This document shows, piece after piece, positions 7,277 to 7,474 of a DNA stretch of 7,474 nt. Source of the DNA: Pseudomonadota bacterium (GTDB lineage Bacteria > Myxococcota > Polyangia > Polyangiales > Polyangiaceae); the NCBI GenBank assembly GCA_023419055.1, contig JAEZYO010000855.1:1-7474 (forward strand). Reading direction: 5' to 3'. The notes below the pieces were generated by a model. It saw only the letters and a list, made by a program, of their open reading frames with translations, was not told where the DNA came from and made no database searches. Every line of letters starts with the position of its first letter. The stretch's first letter is position 1. The translations under genes and the position numbers were made by a program.

Positions 7277-7474
7277 ATGAGGCGAGCCCCCCTCCGGGGA
7301 TCGCGAAGCGCGTCGCCGAAGCTCTTCGCGTTCGCCTGGCTCCTGCTCATGCTGGACGCTCACGCCGAGCCTGCCGACGACGGGCCCGCGATTCCGGTCG
7401 TAGATCTCCACGTCGACCTCCCGTACGAGCACGTTTACAAGGACAAGCCCTTCGACGAGGGCACCGGCCAGTAC
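7277..7474 (+). CDS. Secreted membrane dipeptidase-like protein (peptidase family M19), N-terminal part
   Basis: Only the first 66 codons are present; the frame is open at the right edge. Residues 1-30 form a signal peptide: an Arg/Lys-rich start, the hydrophobic core LFAFAWLLLML, and a likely signal peptidase I site after DAHA. Mature sequence begins EPADDGPAIP and runs into VVDLHVDLPYEH. The HxD pair His45/Asp47 matches the first zinc-ligand motif of renal dipeptidase-type enzymes (family M19), which hydrolyse dipeptides, including some with a D-residue, at a binuclear zinc site. The call rests on this one motif and the signal peptide; other amidohydrolase-fold enzymes start similarly. The ATG follows the previous stop by four bases with no strong ribosome site, suggesting coupled translation. 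If exported, it could trim peptides released from the wall or scavenge dipeptides. Confidence 0.7.
   Translation, partial: MRRAPLRGSRSASPKLFAFAWLLLMLDAHAEPADDGPAIPVVDLHVDLPYEHVYKDKPFDEGTGQY

Noticed and set aside
6189..7280. 363-codon plus-strand frame spanning the end of the transglycosylase and the redoxin gene
   Set aside because: It is an out-of-frame, Arg-rich shadow of two clearly coding genes.

Overview
The window is GC-rich DNA (strong G/C bias at third codon positions, GTG starts, very long antisense open frames) from a Gram-negative bacterium. The style suggests Myxococcota, probably the Polyangia, but this is an inference from composition, apparent leaderless promoter use and protein flavour; there is no rRNA or other marker. 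It looks like an ordinary chromosomal housekeeping segment. I see no tRNA, rRNA, IS element, CRISPR array, phage gene or integration site.

Layout: positions 1-398 hold no confidently called gene. They contain the carB leader and possibly the start of a divergent minus-strand gene that runs off the left edge. Positions 399-3743 encode the complete large subunit of carbamoyl-phosphate synthase (CarB); its glutaminase partner CarA is not in the window. A 47-base gap follows, and it appears to hold a sigma70-type promoter whose predicted transcription start falls on or next to the GTG of the next gene. Downstream is a tightly packed same-strand set: a 163-residue coiled-coil protein resembling FliJ/YscO, a GTGA-overlapped 809-residue Slt70-type lytic transglycosylase, a 183-residue CNHC thioredoxin-fold protein, and the first 66 codons of a secreted M19-type (renal dipeptidase family) dipeptidase cut by the right edge.

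How the genes work together: CarB makes carbamoyl phosphate for arginine and pyrimidine synthesis and is probably transcribed separately from what follows. The downstream set has an envelope theme: a murein-cleaving enzyme and an exported dipeptidase, plus a redox protein without an obvious signal peptide. The most interesting point is the translational coupling of a FliJ/YscO-like coiled-coil protein to a lytic transglycosylase, with no other flagellar or type III secretion gene in sight. I did not find a clearly new system here; the findings are modest and testable.
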